From CAYMPH01 sp964529415 (GTDB taxonomy: Bacteria > Spirochaetota > UBA4802 > UBA5550), in assembly GCA_964529415.1 (NCBI GenBank), contig CAZGWD010000013.1:1-64000 (forward strand): a DNA stretch of 64,000 bases, in the 5' to 3' direction. Below the pieces are notes generated by a model. It worked only from the letters and a program-made list of their open reading frames with translations, did no database searches and was not told where the DNA came from. Of this stretch, positions 1 to 7,847 are shown in pieces. Position numbers and translations under genes: made by a program. How positions within the stretch are numbered: the first letter of the stretch is position 1; every line of letters begins with the position of its first letter.

Positions 1-36
1 AGGACGCGCGCTCCCTTAAATTTTTTTGGTCGTTTT

Positions 37-162
37 GCCTAACGTGCCTGGTGTAGACGACGTTGGCCGCAGGCCAATGTGCTGAGCCAGGCCTCTCATG
101 GCGAAGCCAAGTGAGGCTTTTCGCGAACGCAGCGTTTACACCATGTTATATGCTGTTGGCTC
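37..162 (-). other. attC-like recombination site
   Basis: On the minus strand the site has four boxes. R'' is GCATATAAC at 153-145, L'' is GGTGTAAACG at 142-133, L' is CGTCTACACC at 59-50, and R' is GTTAGGC at 43-37, matching the GTTRRRY consensus fully. L'' and L' pair with one mismatch. The roughly 70 bases between them can fold further, for example the TTGGC/GCCAA pairs. Total length is about 117 bp, inside the known attC size range. The expected cut is between 43 and 42. R'' pairs exactly with GTTATATGC at the other end of the cassette rather than with this R', as expected for an inserted cassette. Confidence 0.75.
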
Positions 163-827
163 GACTTATAGTAAAAATTTGCCGTAGCCATGGAAGGCGA
201 AGGCATTTTAATTAATTTTTTATATATGGTAAAAAAATAGAAACCTTTGCCTTATAATCAATATAATTATCACCAAATTCTTTTAGTAATCTTCTTTCTT
301 CAAATATTTTCACATATATAATCATAATGCTCATAAATATTATTGAAATCATCAATGCAATAATTGAATTTAAAAATATCGAAATTGAATAATAATACAT
401 ACAAGTTCCAAATAGCATGGGATTACGTGTATATTTATAAGGTCCTGATATAACCAGTTTTTTTGTTTTTGGACTTATTTCAATGTTTAATAATTCTGCA
501 GGACCACCTTTGCCTATTTTATTCTGAACTACAAGAGACCAAATAATAAATAATACTCCAATTATTAAGAATAACAATGAGATAATAATTTTTAATTCAT
601 AATTTGAAATTAATTCTAATTGAATATAATTCTTATAATATTGTGCTAACATAGATATAATGAATGGTATAAAAAGTACAAATAATAAAGAACCAATTAA
701 ATATCCAGCGATGTGATGTATTAAATTATTTTTTATTTTCATTCAATTACCAAAAAATCAAATTTTTCATTAGCCAGCATGGATGGTGGCTATTCTTTTA
801 AAAAATTTAAGAGCCAATGGCATATAA
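43..827 (-). mobile_element. Complete gene cassette (785 bp) with one ORF
   Basis: The boundaries are the predicted G/TT cuts at 828/827 on the recombinase side and 43/42 on the distal side. The cassette holds a single ORF (212-742, minus) with 85 bases ahead of the ATG and an attC behind it. Excised and circularised, its attC would have R' GTTATATGC, perfectly complementary to R'' GCATATAAC. The complementarity extends to 811-828 versus 145-162 with only two mismatches. That self-consistency is what a mobile cassette should show and is unlikely by chance. Confidence 0.7.
212..742 (-). CDS. Isoprenylcysteine/phospholipid methyltransferase-like membrane protein (cassette gene)
   Basis: The 176-residue protein has about four hydrophobic segments (near residues 9-33, 49-70 and 112-145). 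Its C-terminal half matches the ICMT/PEMT membrane methyltransferase family: GPYKYTRNPM near residue 100 is the SAM-binding hairpin region and EERRLLKEFGDNYIDY near residues 147-162 is the conserved acidic/aromatic end. Members transfer a methyl group from S-adenosylmethionine to lipids or prenyl-cysteines at the membrane. The substrate here is unknown. It is very AT-rich and is the only gene of the cassette. Expression would depend on a promoter inside or upstream of the cassette. Confidence 0.75.
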   Translation of the reverse strand: MKIKNNLIHHIAGYLIGSLLFVLFIPFIISMLAQYYKNYIQLELISNYELKIIISLLFLIIGVLFIIWSLVVQNKIGKGGPAELLNIEISPKTKKLVISGPYKYTRNPMLFGTCMYYYSISIFLNSIIALMISIIFMSIMIIYVKIFEERRLLKEFGDNYIDYKAKVSIFLPYIKN

Positions 828-978
828 CTATTTCCTAAACATCGTATTTCGTTAAAAAATCCCGAATTTCCTTTTATCCGTATTTCGTGAAAAGGGGAAA
901 AAAGGAGAGAAAAGCGTTGTGTTTCGTATAGGAAAACAATGACTGAGAGAGGAAACCACTTATATATTGCTTCGTCAA
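811..978 (-). other. attI-like junction with direct repeats
   Basis: This is the 150-base gap between the recombinase stop and the first cassette. The cassette junction GTTATATGCC reads 828-819 on the minus strand. On the plus strand three imperfect direct repeats of CGTATTTCGT type occur at 843-853, 879-890 and 920-929. Class 1 attI sites also carry direct repeats that bind the integrase beside the crossover point, so these are candidate recombinase-binding repeats. Function is inferred from position only. Confidence 0.5.
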
Positions 979-2019
979 CTATAAATTATCCAGCGGACTC
1001 TTAATTTTCTCAAAGTTCCGATTGCTCACATGAGTGTAAATTTCTGTAGTTTTGCAGCTTGCGTGCCCGAGAAGTTCCTGTATGTATCTGATATCAATTC
1101 CATTTTCAAGTAGATGTGTGGCAAAGCTGTGGCGCAGGCAATGGATTGAAACATCCTTGATAATATCTGCCCGAATGCATGCGTTTTTAAAAACTTTTTC
1201 TGCAGTGCGTGTTGAAAGATGAGTTAACCTGTCCTGGCTTTCAAAAAGCCATATATCAGGTTTGTAAATTTTTTTATACTGATTAAGAACAGGAGGAATT
1301 TTTTCTGACAGGAGAGTGTACCTGTCTTTCCGGCCTTTGCCTTTTCTGATAAAAATTAATTTTCGGTCAGTGTCGAGATCTTCGGGTTTCAGGCGGACAA
1401 CATCGCTGACACGCAGCCCTCCGGAATATGTAAGCATGAGTATGAGCCTGTGTTTAATGTTGGATATATTTGAAATTATGCGTGAAACTTCTTCACGGGA
1501 TAGTATAACAGGCAGCTTTTTGTCCTTTTTGGCATGCCTGATATCGAACAAAAATTTTTTCTTTGAAATTTTAAGAAAGTAAAACTTCAGAGCATTGATT
1601 GCACAATTGATGGATGATGTGGATGCGCCGCTATCAGAAAGCCTGAGCAGATAATTTTTTATATCATCAATGCTGATATCGGAAGAAAGTTTACTTCTGT
1701 GATTTTTTAGAAGCTCGCTGAAAAAATATAAATAGGACTGAATTGTACTATTGCTGTATTTGCGTATTAACAGTTCCCTTCGGAAGTTTTCTATATCGAG
1801 CGAATTTATTTCAGAATAATCAATGCTGATATCTTCATAACCGTATTCATTAAATTTCAGAATTAGCCGTTCGATTGCTGAGATGTCATTTTTGATCTCC
1901 CAGGTTCTATTATCCGGATACCATCTGTATCCCGGAAAAGTTTTAATTACTGATATAAGATTGTAATCTTTCGGAATTTTAATGGAGATGCAGTTTGTTT
2001 TGTAATTTATTAAAATCAT
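979..2019 (-). CDS. Tyrosine recombinase, integron-integrase-related
   Basis: The 346-residue protein has a complete tyrosine recombinase active site: R203 (in SGGLRVSD), beta-hairpin lysine K227 or K229, H293 and R296 (HCLRH), H319 (LLGHA) and nucleophile Y328 (EIYTH). A SAM-like core-binding domain covers about residues 72-155. The end, KIKSPLDNL, resembles the RSPLDAL tail of integron integrases. Two things are odd. About 70 extra N-terminal residues precede the core-binding domain. The spacing from R203 to H293 is too short to contain the insertion typical of IntI. It could therefore be a Xer-like relative. The adjacent attC and cassette argue for an integron role. Confidence 0.8.
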   Translation of the reverse strand: MILINYKTNCISIKIPKDYNLISVIKTFPGYRWYPDNRTWEIKNDISAIERLILKFNEYGYEDISIDYSEINSLDIENFRRELLIRKYSNSTIQSYLYFFSELLKNHRSKLSSDISIDDIKNYLLRLSDSGASTSSINCAINALKFYFLKISKKKFLFDIRHAKKDKKLPVILSREEVSRIISNISNIKHRLILMLTYSGGLRVSDVVRLKPEDLDTDRKLIFIRKGKGRKDRYTLLSEKIPPVLNQYKKIYKPDIWLFESQDRLTHLSTRTAEKVFKNACIRADIIKDVSIHCLRHSFATHLLENGIDIRYIQELLGHASCKTTEIYTHVSNRNFEKIKSPLDNL

Positions 2020-2141
2020 ATCAAACCTTATTAATTAATACGATCGAGATTGTAAAATTTGAATTTTTTTTCGGAATTTTTTACAAAGCATTTAAATTTT
2101 TCATTTTTTTAGATGAATTTGAACTTAAATATAAAAAGTGC

Positions 2142-2230
2142 GGGTCAGAGCATGGAAATTCCCATGAAAAATAATAGGTATCAGATGATGTGGGGGGAGG
2201 GTCAGAGCTTGAGGATTGGGGTCAGGGCTT
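2142..2230. repeat. REP-like GGGTCAGAGC cluster
   Basis: Three copies of a GGGTCAG(A/G)GC core occur at 2142-2151, 2199-2208 and 2219-2228, with an imperfect palindrome at 2151-2166 between the first two. The same core recurs in both orientations at 54849-55088. No REP-associated transposase gene is visible in the window. The third copy contains the stop codon of the neighbouring minus-strand gene. Confidence 0.5.
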
Positions 2231-2773
2231 AAAAGTAATTCCGCAGCATAATGAGCTCATCTGCCTGAAATGTGTATCAAAAATAAATTCTGCGCGGAAT
2301 GTTATAAATGGTGCCCATGCCTTATCCCATGCCGGCTCCCAGCCCAGATTCGTAACAACTCCAAATGGATTCGTATTATTCGGTCCGATGCCGAAATATC
2401 CGACAGTGCCTATACCCATGATAAACCATCCGGCAAACTTCTGTTCAAGAATAAAACCTGCAGTTATAAACTGGATGCCGGATGCTGCATTGGTAAAAGC
2501 ATATGCGCTGCGGTATGAAACTTCAATTCCATATCTCTGGAATCTGTTGGCGCCTATTAGAAACTGGATACCCGCATTTACACCTGCGCCGTGGCCGTCG
2601 GGTCCGGATGAACCGGTATATCCGGCACTTGCAAAAGGGCGGAGCAGCACCTGAATTGATGATTCTGCAGGTTTTGTGTCATTTATTTCCTGCGAGTAAA
2701 TTATTACGGCAAAGATGAATAATAATAAAAAAGCCAGAAAAAATTTAAGCTTTAGAGTTATATTTTTATTCAT
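2222..2773 (-). CDS. Predicted outer-membrane beta-barrel-like exported protein
   Basis: The 183-residue protein has an N-terminal signal peptide (basic start, hydrophobic residues 10-26). The body is rich in Gly and aromatic residues with alternating patterns, as in small beta-barrel outer-membrane proteins, for example RYGIEVSYRSAYAF and GWFIMGIGTVGYFGIG. No specific family is recognised. Its ATG overlaps the stop of the upstream fusion gene by 4 bp (ATGA type), so the two are probably translationally coupled. The last codons and stop lie inside a REP-like motif, so the C-terminus may have been set by repeat insertion. Confidence 0.55.
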   Translation of the reverse strand: MNKNITLKLKFFLAFLLLFIFAVIIYSQEINDTKPAESSIQVLLRPFASAGYTGSSGPDGHGAGVNAGIQFLIGANRFQRYGIEVSYRSAYAFTNAASGIQFITAGFILEQKFAGWFIMGIGTVGYFGIGPNNTNPFGVVTNLGWEPAWDKAWAPFITFRAEFIFDTHFRQMSSLCCGITFKP

Positions 2774-4623
2774 GCTGACTTGTTTATTTCATCATCAAAT
2801 AGTTCATGCTGCATCTGTGCCAGTGTTTTTTTATCCTGAATGCACAGATCCCACATCATATTGGCTTCATTATAATATTTCTCTTTTTCAAAACGAACAT
2901 CTGCTATTTCTTTCATTAATTTTTTATCTATACTGCCTTCTCTGACAGCCTTTCTTCCTGCTTCAGTTACTGCCTCAAATACCCTTGCGTTTTCACTTCC
3001 ATAGGTTGGAGTATTTAAAATTTCGGAAGCAGGCCTGTAGAGTTCACCAATAATTTTAAAATGGCCGTCACCGCTGGATCTTGCAAGAGTATGAAGATGG
3101 TATGATGCAGCGTTAAAATGACTTACTTCAGGAAAGCCGCATACGCCTATTATAACCCAGCTCTGTGTTTTATAAAATTCATCACGGATCGGATGAGTTG
3201 TATTGCCGTTTTCTGAGGCAATCATGTACGGAAATGCGACAGGAAGCATTCTTTCAATGAATTTTTTAAGCAGAGCATTGATTCCGAAATGATATAATGG
3301 AAACGCAAAAACTATCAGATCAGCCTGGAACATCTTTGCAACAATATTCTTCACGTCGTCTTTGTGTATGCAAGTACCCGGGGTTTTTGTCCAGCAGTTG
3401 AAGCATCCCAGGCATTCATTGATTTTCATTTTGTTTAAATAGATTGTTTCAACCTCAGCGCCTGCTTCAGCGCATCCATTAAGAAACGATCTGTTCATAA
3501 ACTCTGTTTTGCTGTGCTCTGTTGAACGCGGGCTTGACTGTATTGACAGAACTTTTTTAATGCTATGCTTCGGCAGTGTGTGATATTCCAGGGAAAAAAG
3601 CTCCATGCTGCCGGTATCTGATATCTTTCTGGTTTTTTTGTCTGCAGATACATTCTTTTTCCTGCTTTCAAAAAGTTTCTGGAATAATTCCATATAGGAC
3701 AAATCTCCATGAATGAAATATTTCTTTTTCAGAAAAGCTTCGCTTCCTTTCATCTCGCCTCTGCTGACAGACAGCCACACCTCTGCTGATGAATTAATGA
3801 TCATGTCCGGAGTCTGGTGAATGCCATCTGCAAAAATACATCTTCCCTTATCAATTTGAATGTAGGCAGAGAATTCTTCCGAGCCTGTTATATTGAACTG
3901 AAAGACTACGCTTACTCCTTCAGCTGATTTTTTATCAACGAGAAAAGGCATTCCGGTTATAGCCTGATATGCAGTTTTGAGATAATCCTTGGGAGCATTA
4001 CGTTCCACGTATGCGAGTCTGTCCATTAGGAATGGAATAAGCTTTTTGTTTCCTGTAAAGCCTGCTGCAATCTGGATCACAATTGGAATAACAATCTGGA
4101 GAACCATGTTTGGAACAAACTGCACGAAAAAACATGCTGCAAATACAACCGCCCAGAAATAATTTAAATATAGATTTACATGGCGGAAAAGTTTTGTATC
4201 CCAGAAGTCTTGCGAATAATTCTGTTTGGCAAAATAATAAGTGAATGGTTCCAAGCCCGGTAATGGCGGAAATGCTGCCATTAAAAAAAGACCTGCGTAA
4301 AGTGAAAACTGCGGGCGCTCAAGAAATAAGAATAACAGCCGGTTTTCTCCGAGGATTCTGCCGTAATCAGCTATGGGTATTGAAAATATAATAACTGCAT
4401 TTAAAAGAAATACGCCGAATATGGCTGGAGTAAAATAAGCGGAATCTTTTTTTAATCTTTGTATCAGGAAAAGAATAGCTATCAGACAGAATTCGGTTAA
4501 TACCAGCGAACGCATCCAGTCAGGATCGATTCTGAAAAACGGGGCTGATAATGAATTGTAAACCGTAAACAGAATGATGGGCGCTATGATAAAAAGCAAA
4601 AAAGATAATTTATTGTTTTTCAT
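2770..4623 (-). CDS. Membrane-SCP2-flavodoxin fusion protein
   Basis: The 617-residue protein has three parts. Residues 1 to about 190 hold five or six hydrophobic segments. Residues about 211-318 resemble an SCP2 sterol-carrier/lipid-binding domain (GRCIFADGIHQTPDMIINSS, then GEMKGSEAFLKKKY). Residues about 357-545 match NADPH-dependent FMN reductase/flavodoxin-like proteins (LSIQSSPRST, a GCFNCWTKTPGTC segment, and FAFPLYHFGINALLKKFIERM). The combination suggests flavin-dependent redox chemistry on a membrane lipid, but the substrate is unknown. A GAAGGAA ribosome site precedes the ATG. It is followed with a 4-bp overlap by the beta-barrel gene. Confidence 0.65.
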   Translation of the reverse strand: MKNNKLSFLLFIIAPIILFTVYNSLSAPFFRIDPDWMRSLVLTEFCLIAILFLIQRLKKDSAYFTPAIFGVFLLNAVIIFSIPIADYGRILGENRLLFLFLERPQFSLYAGLFLMAAFPPLPGLEPFTYYFAKQNYSQDFWDTKLFRHVNLYLNYFWAVVFAACFFVQFVPNMVLQIVIPIVIQIAAGFTGNKKLIPFLMDRLAYVERNAPKDYLKTAYQAITGMPFLVDKKSAEGVSVVFQFNITGSEEFSAYIQIDKGRCIFADGIHQTPDMIINSSAEVWLSVSRGEMKGSEAFLKKKYFIHGDLSYMELFQKLFESRKKNVSADKKTRKISDTGSMELFSLEYHTLPKHSIKKVLSIQSSPRSTEHSKTEFMNRSFLNGCAEAGAEVETIYLNKMKINECLGCFNCWTKTPGTCIHKDDVKNIVAKMFQADLIVFAFPLYHFGINALLKKFIERMLPVAFPYMIASENGNTTHPIRDEFYKTQSWVIIGVCGFPEVSHFNAASYHLHTLARSSGDGHFKIIGELYRPASEILNTPTYGSENARVFEAVTEAGRKAVREGSIDKKLMKEIADVRFEKEKYYNEANMMWDLCIQDKKTLAQMQHELFDDEINKSA

Positions 4624-4675
4624 TTTATTTCCTTCGTGTAATTATTTAATCAATAATTTTATTGCCTGATCTTTT

Positions 4676-5200
4676 TTATTTCAGAGTATTGAGAATAATT
4701 TCCTTTATGCGCGGATATTCAGTTAATGGAACAAGACCTGCATGAATATAACGGACTATGCCTGCTTTATCTATAATAATAAATACAGATTCATTTTCCG
4801 GGAAGCTGAATGAATTCCTCATAGATCCATCCCAGTCGCCGTAAAAATGCACCCCTCTTTTTTCAGTTAATTTAATGATTGTTCTTTTCCATATCCAGCG
4901 TGTTGCCCCGTTTGCTGGGGACCCGTCTGCTACAGCAAGCCTGTGCAGATCATTGGAAGGTTTTTTTCTTTGCGCATAAAATTGCCTTAATTCCTTTTCA
5001 AGGTGAATGTTCTTCTCAGATGTTTCGCGGGAATTATAAAAACCAACAATGGCTTTCCCGCGGAGTGTTAGCGAATCAAGCGGAAGGTCGTTGCCGTCTG
5101 TCAGCTTGAATTGCGGCGCTTTGTCGCCTGTATTGATCATGGCAGATGCCGGCTGTGCAATAATCAATAAAGCGCATGCTGTAAGAATAAATTTATGCAT
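4676..5200 (-). CDS. YtfJ-like periplasmic thioredoxin-fold protein
   Basis: The 174-residue protein starts with a signal peptide cut near ASA-MI (residues 20-21). The body has the thioredoxin-like pattern GDKAPQFKLTD, a strand and helix around GKAIVGFYNSRETSEKN, and FIIIDKAGIVRYIHAGLV. It contains no cysteine after the signal peptide, so it cannot act as a disulfide oxidoreductase. The RETSEKN segment sits where E. coli YtfJ has RTSAKEKN, which makes YtfJ-like the best label. An AGGAG site precedes the ATG. It lies 52 bp upstream of the membrane fusion gene on the same strand. Confidence 0.6.
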   Translation of the reverse strand: MHKFILTACALLIIAQPASAMINTGDKAPQFKLTDGNDLPLDSLTLRGKAIVGFYNSRETSEKNIHLEKELRQFYAQRKKPSNDLHRLAVADGSPANGATRWIWKRTIIKLTEKRGVHFYGDWDGSMRNSFSFPENESVFIIIDKAGIVRYIHAGLVPLTEYPRIKEIILNTLK

Positions 5201-5336
5201 TGAAAAACTCCTGAATTTTTTTAATTATTCAGATTAAACATTAAATAAATGGAATTGTCAATAGTGGAGGAACAAGCAGTGTATAAATTGGAACCAGTGA
5301 TATAAAATAAGGAATGAAATGTGTTTTTTTGCTGTG

Positions 5337-6164
5337 TCAGAGATTAAGCCTGGCTTTCAGATTATCGATATAGGTTACTCCAACAGGGACGAGATGCTGG
5401 TCATCGTCATCCAGATAAGCTATGTATCTGCCGCCTGCGTGATAGCTTAAACGCTTCAGATGTGTCACATTTATCAGGTATTGTTTATGAACTCTTAAAA
5501 ATATGCCAGCCGGTAGTTTAACTTCAATTTCTTTCAGCAGCTGATTTATTTCGTAGTCTTTATCAAATGAATGAATTATGCTTTTTTTCCTGTTTGATGA
5601 TAGATAAATAATTTTACTGTATTCAAGAATGAGATGGCTGTTCCCTGTTTTTACAGATATTTTCCCACCGCTGTTATCTGCTGCAGCAGTAGATTGTTTT
5701 TTCTGGCTGATATTGAAAATATCGCTCTCAAGCTCTTTTCTTTTCATCTGTAAATATTCCAGAAATAAAGCAATAGCTGACAGGACAATGGTGATAATAA
5801 GTGACGGGATGATCCAGCGTAGAAACTGGAATTCAGTGATATTGTAGAATTTGAAAAAATTTTTTATGATATAAAAACTGCAAGTAAATCCTATTAATGC
5901 AAAAAGTAATGCTACGGGAACTACTATAATAATCAGATGCAGTCTGGGAAGTTTTTCGAATTTGAATCCGACAGCATAGCCTGCAGCTGCAGACATGGTG
6001 GAAGTGCAGTGCGTTATTATCTGTGAAATGGCAAGAGTCTGCCAGAAGATTCCCTGCTGTACAGACCAGATAAAGAGGGCTATTATAATTGCAAGTGCCG
6101 TGTTTACGATAAACCAGCCGATAATGTACCGGCTGATTGTACTGAAATTATGCTTAAATTCCAT
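5337..6164 (-). CDS. Membrane-bound LytTR-type transcriptional regulator
   Basis: The 275-residue protein has four hydrophobic segments in residues 10 to about 140, a charged linker, and a C-terminal LytTR DNA-binding domain (about residues 178-275). The domain includes IIYLSSNRKKSIIHSF, LPAGIFLRVHKQYLIN, and a final VPVGVTYIDNLK strand-helix. It has no response-regulator receiver domain, so any signal is probably sensed at the membrane. It is monocistronic. The next genes on its strand, YtfJ-like and the fusion protein, are plausible targets by proximity only. Confidence 0.78.
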   Translation of the reverse strand: MEFKHNFSTISRYIIGWFIVNTALAIIIALFIWSVQQGIFWQTLAISQIITHCTSTMSAAAGYAVGFKFEKLPRLHLIIIVVPVALLFALIGFTCSFYIIKNFFKFYNITEFQFLRWIIPSLIITIVLSAIALFLEYLQMKRKELESDIFNISQKKQSTAAADNSGGKISVKTGNSHLILEYSKIIYLSSNRKKSIIHSFDKDYEINQLLKEIEVKLPAGIFLRVHKQYLINVTHLKRLSYHAGGRYIAYLDDDDQHLVPVGVTYIDNLKARLNL

Positions 6165-6267
6165 GGAGTTTTATTGTTTAATTCCTTGTCTGATAAGATT
6201 ATTTTTTATAAGACAATAGCAATCTTTTTTTATCAAGTCATTTTTGATTTCATTAGTATGAATAAAC

Positions 6268-6392
6268 TATAGCCGTTAATGATTTGATTAAACCATTTTC
6301 AGTCATTCCGGTATTCCGAGAAGTTTATCCCGGCTTTATGCCGGGACTCCAACCGGAATGTCAGAGAACTAATTCAATCATTAGACGCTATA
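6268..6392. repeat. Three-level nested palindrome in a 355-bp gene-free gap
   Basis: The gap 6165-6519 has no gene. Three nested inverted repeats share nearly the same centre. The outer arms of 22 bases at 6268-6289 and 6371-6392 are imperfect. The middle arms are CATTCCGGT at 6304-6312 and ACCGGAATG at 6352-6360. The innermost is a perfect 7-bp TCCCGGC/GCCGGGA stem at 6328-6346. The inner sequence resembles the ATTCCGG-type repeats common in bacterial genomes. It may be a repeat inserted in an older palindrome or one cruciform unit. The A/T-rich remainder up to 6519 should hold the promoter of the following gene. Confidence 0.6.
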
Positions 6393-6519
6393 AATGATTA
6401 TTGTGCTTTACGATTGATAAGAATTTGTTGACAATTCGAATGATGTAATAAAAATCAAATTGAATTAAAAAAGTTATTCACATAAAAAGTATTCATGCAG
6501 GTTTAAACAGGGGTGATTC

Positions 6520-7842
6520 ATGACGCGTAATTTTCAAAAAGCCTGGGTTGTGTCAGCTGATATGGGATACGGGCATCAGAGAGCTGCATATCCTTTGAAA
6601 TTTCTTGCAGCTGGAAATAAAGTAATTACAGTAGGGTCTGATGATCCGTCTTCTCCGGGCGAGAAAAAATTATGGAACAGGATCAGGCTGATGTATGAGT
6701 TTCTGTCACGGGTCAGGGACATTCCAGTTGCAGGCAGATTTTTATTCAGGATGCTCGATACGCTTCTTCATATCCCCCCCCTGTATCCTTTGAGAGATAT
6801 GTCCAGTCCGTCATTTCAGGTGGAGCTGCTGAAATCCCTGGTAAACAAGGGACTGTGCTCCGGAATGCTTGCCCAGATTAATAAAAAAAAATTACCATTA
6901 ATTACATCATTCTATGCACCGGCAATTGCTGCAGATATGAACCATTTCGGAAGGGTGTATTGTATAATCTGCGATTCGGATCTTAACAGAGTATGGGTTG
7001 CAGAAAAGCCTTTAACAAGCAGAATCGAATATTTCGTTCCATGCGGACGAGCTCGAAAGAGACTTGCATTGTATGGCGTTCCTGAAGAACGCATTCATAT
7101 GACAGGTTTTCCTTTTCCGCTTGAATTGCTTGGAGATAAAAATTTAAATATATTAAAGGCGGATCTCGGACAGAGGCTAAAGTATCTTGACCCGGAAGGG
7201 GTTTTCTGGACTTTGAACGGCCACAATGTTGAATATTATCTTGGCAAAGATAACTGCAGATATAAGAAAAAAAGAAATCTTACCATTACATTTGCTGTAG
7301 GCGGAGCAGGCGCTCAAAAGGAAATCGGCGCGCAGATTGCTGAAAGCCTGAAAGACAGGATAAGAACAGGCCGGGTATCGCTTAATCTTGTTGCAGGAAC
7401 AAGGCCTGAAGTCAGAGATTATTTTGAATCTGTTAAAAGGGAACTGTTCCAGACTGCAAAAAATGTTAATGTAGTTTTCGGAGAAACCAAATATGAATAT
7501 TTTGATAAATTCAATGCACTCATGAGAAGTACAGACATCCTTTGGACAAAGCCGAGCGAGCTTTCTTTTTACTGCGCTCTTGGAATCCCGATCATCATGA
7601 CGCCGCCTATAGGTTCACAGGAGGAGCATAACAGGAAATGGCTTTTTGAAATACAGGCCGGGATTTCCCAGGAGGATCCGAGATATACAGACCAGTGGCT
7701 CTTTGATTTAATTGAACACGGCAGAATTGCAGATGCAGCCTGGGGAGGTTTTCTCAAGGCGAGAAAGTACGGCACATATAAGATTATGGAAATAATTGAA
7801 AAAGGGACAATGACCTGGGATCATTCACCCTTGAAAAGATAA
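6520..7842 (+). CDS. GT-B glycosyltransferase-like protein, first of a pair
   Basis: The 440-residue protein opens with SADMGYGHQRAAYPL, the Gly/His-rich N-terminal loop of MGDG synthase/MurG-type GT-B enzymes. It has a probable nucleotide-sugar half from about residue 250 (ITFAVGGAGAQKEIG, then a KPSELSFYCALGIPIIM donor-binding region near residue 350). The C-terminal half fits a sugar-nucleotide binding domain, but the central region has unusual insertions, so the exact activity is uncertain. The stop is 5 bp from the next gene, a second GT-B member, which suggests a joint role in glycolipid synthesis. Confidence 0.6.
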   Translation: MTRNFQKAWVVSADMGYGHQRAAYPLKFLAAGNKVITVGSDDPSSPGEKKLWNRIRLMYEFLSRVRDIPVAGRFLFRMLDTLLHIPPLYPLRDMSSPSFQVELLKSLVNKGLCSGMLAQINKKKLPLITSFYAPAIAADMNHFGRVYCIICDSDLNRVWVAEKPLTSRIEYFVPCGRARKRLALYGVPEERIHMTGFPFPLELLGDKNLNILKADLGQRLKYLDPEGVFWTLNGHNVEYYLGKDNCRYKKKRNLTITFAVGGAGAQKEIGAQIAESLKDRIRTGRVSLNLVAGTRPEVRDYFESVKRELFQTAKNVNVVFGETKYEYFDKFNALMRSTDILWTKPSELSFYCALGIPIIMTPPIGSQEEHNRKWLFEIQAGISQEDPRYTDQWLFDLIEHGRIADAAWGGFLKARKYGTYKIMEIIEKGTMTWDHSPLKR

Positions 7843-7847
7843 ATGGA

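Larger units (their letters stand above)
1..2019 (-). mobile_element. Inverted integron-like locus, truncated at the window's left edge
   Basis: Read on the minus strand, the order is: recombinase gene, a junction with direct repeats, core site GTTATATGCC, a membrane methyltransferase ORF, a 117-bp attC-like site ending in GTTAGGC, then the first 42 bases of a second cassette. The recombinase and cassette ORF point the same way. This differs from class 1 integrons, where intI is divergent, and resembles the inverted arrangement I recall for Treponema denticola. The strongest sign is that the first 18 bases of the cassette are the reverse complement of the bases that begin its attC, with two mismatches. 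Assignment as an integron is inference from this architecture. Confidence 0.72.

Noticed and set aside
2190..2654. Plus-strand ORF of 154 codons opposite the beta-barrel-like gene
   Set aside because: It is antisense to a gene with a signal peptide and coupled start, and its translation shows no family pattern.
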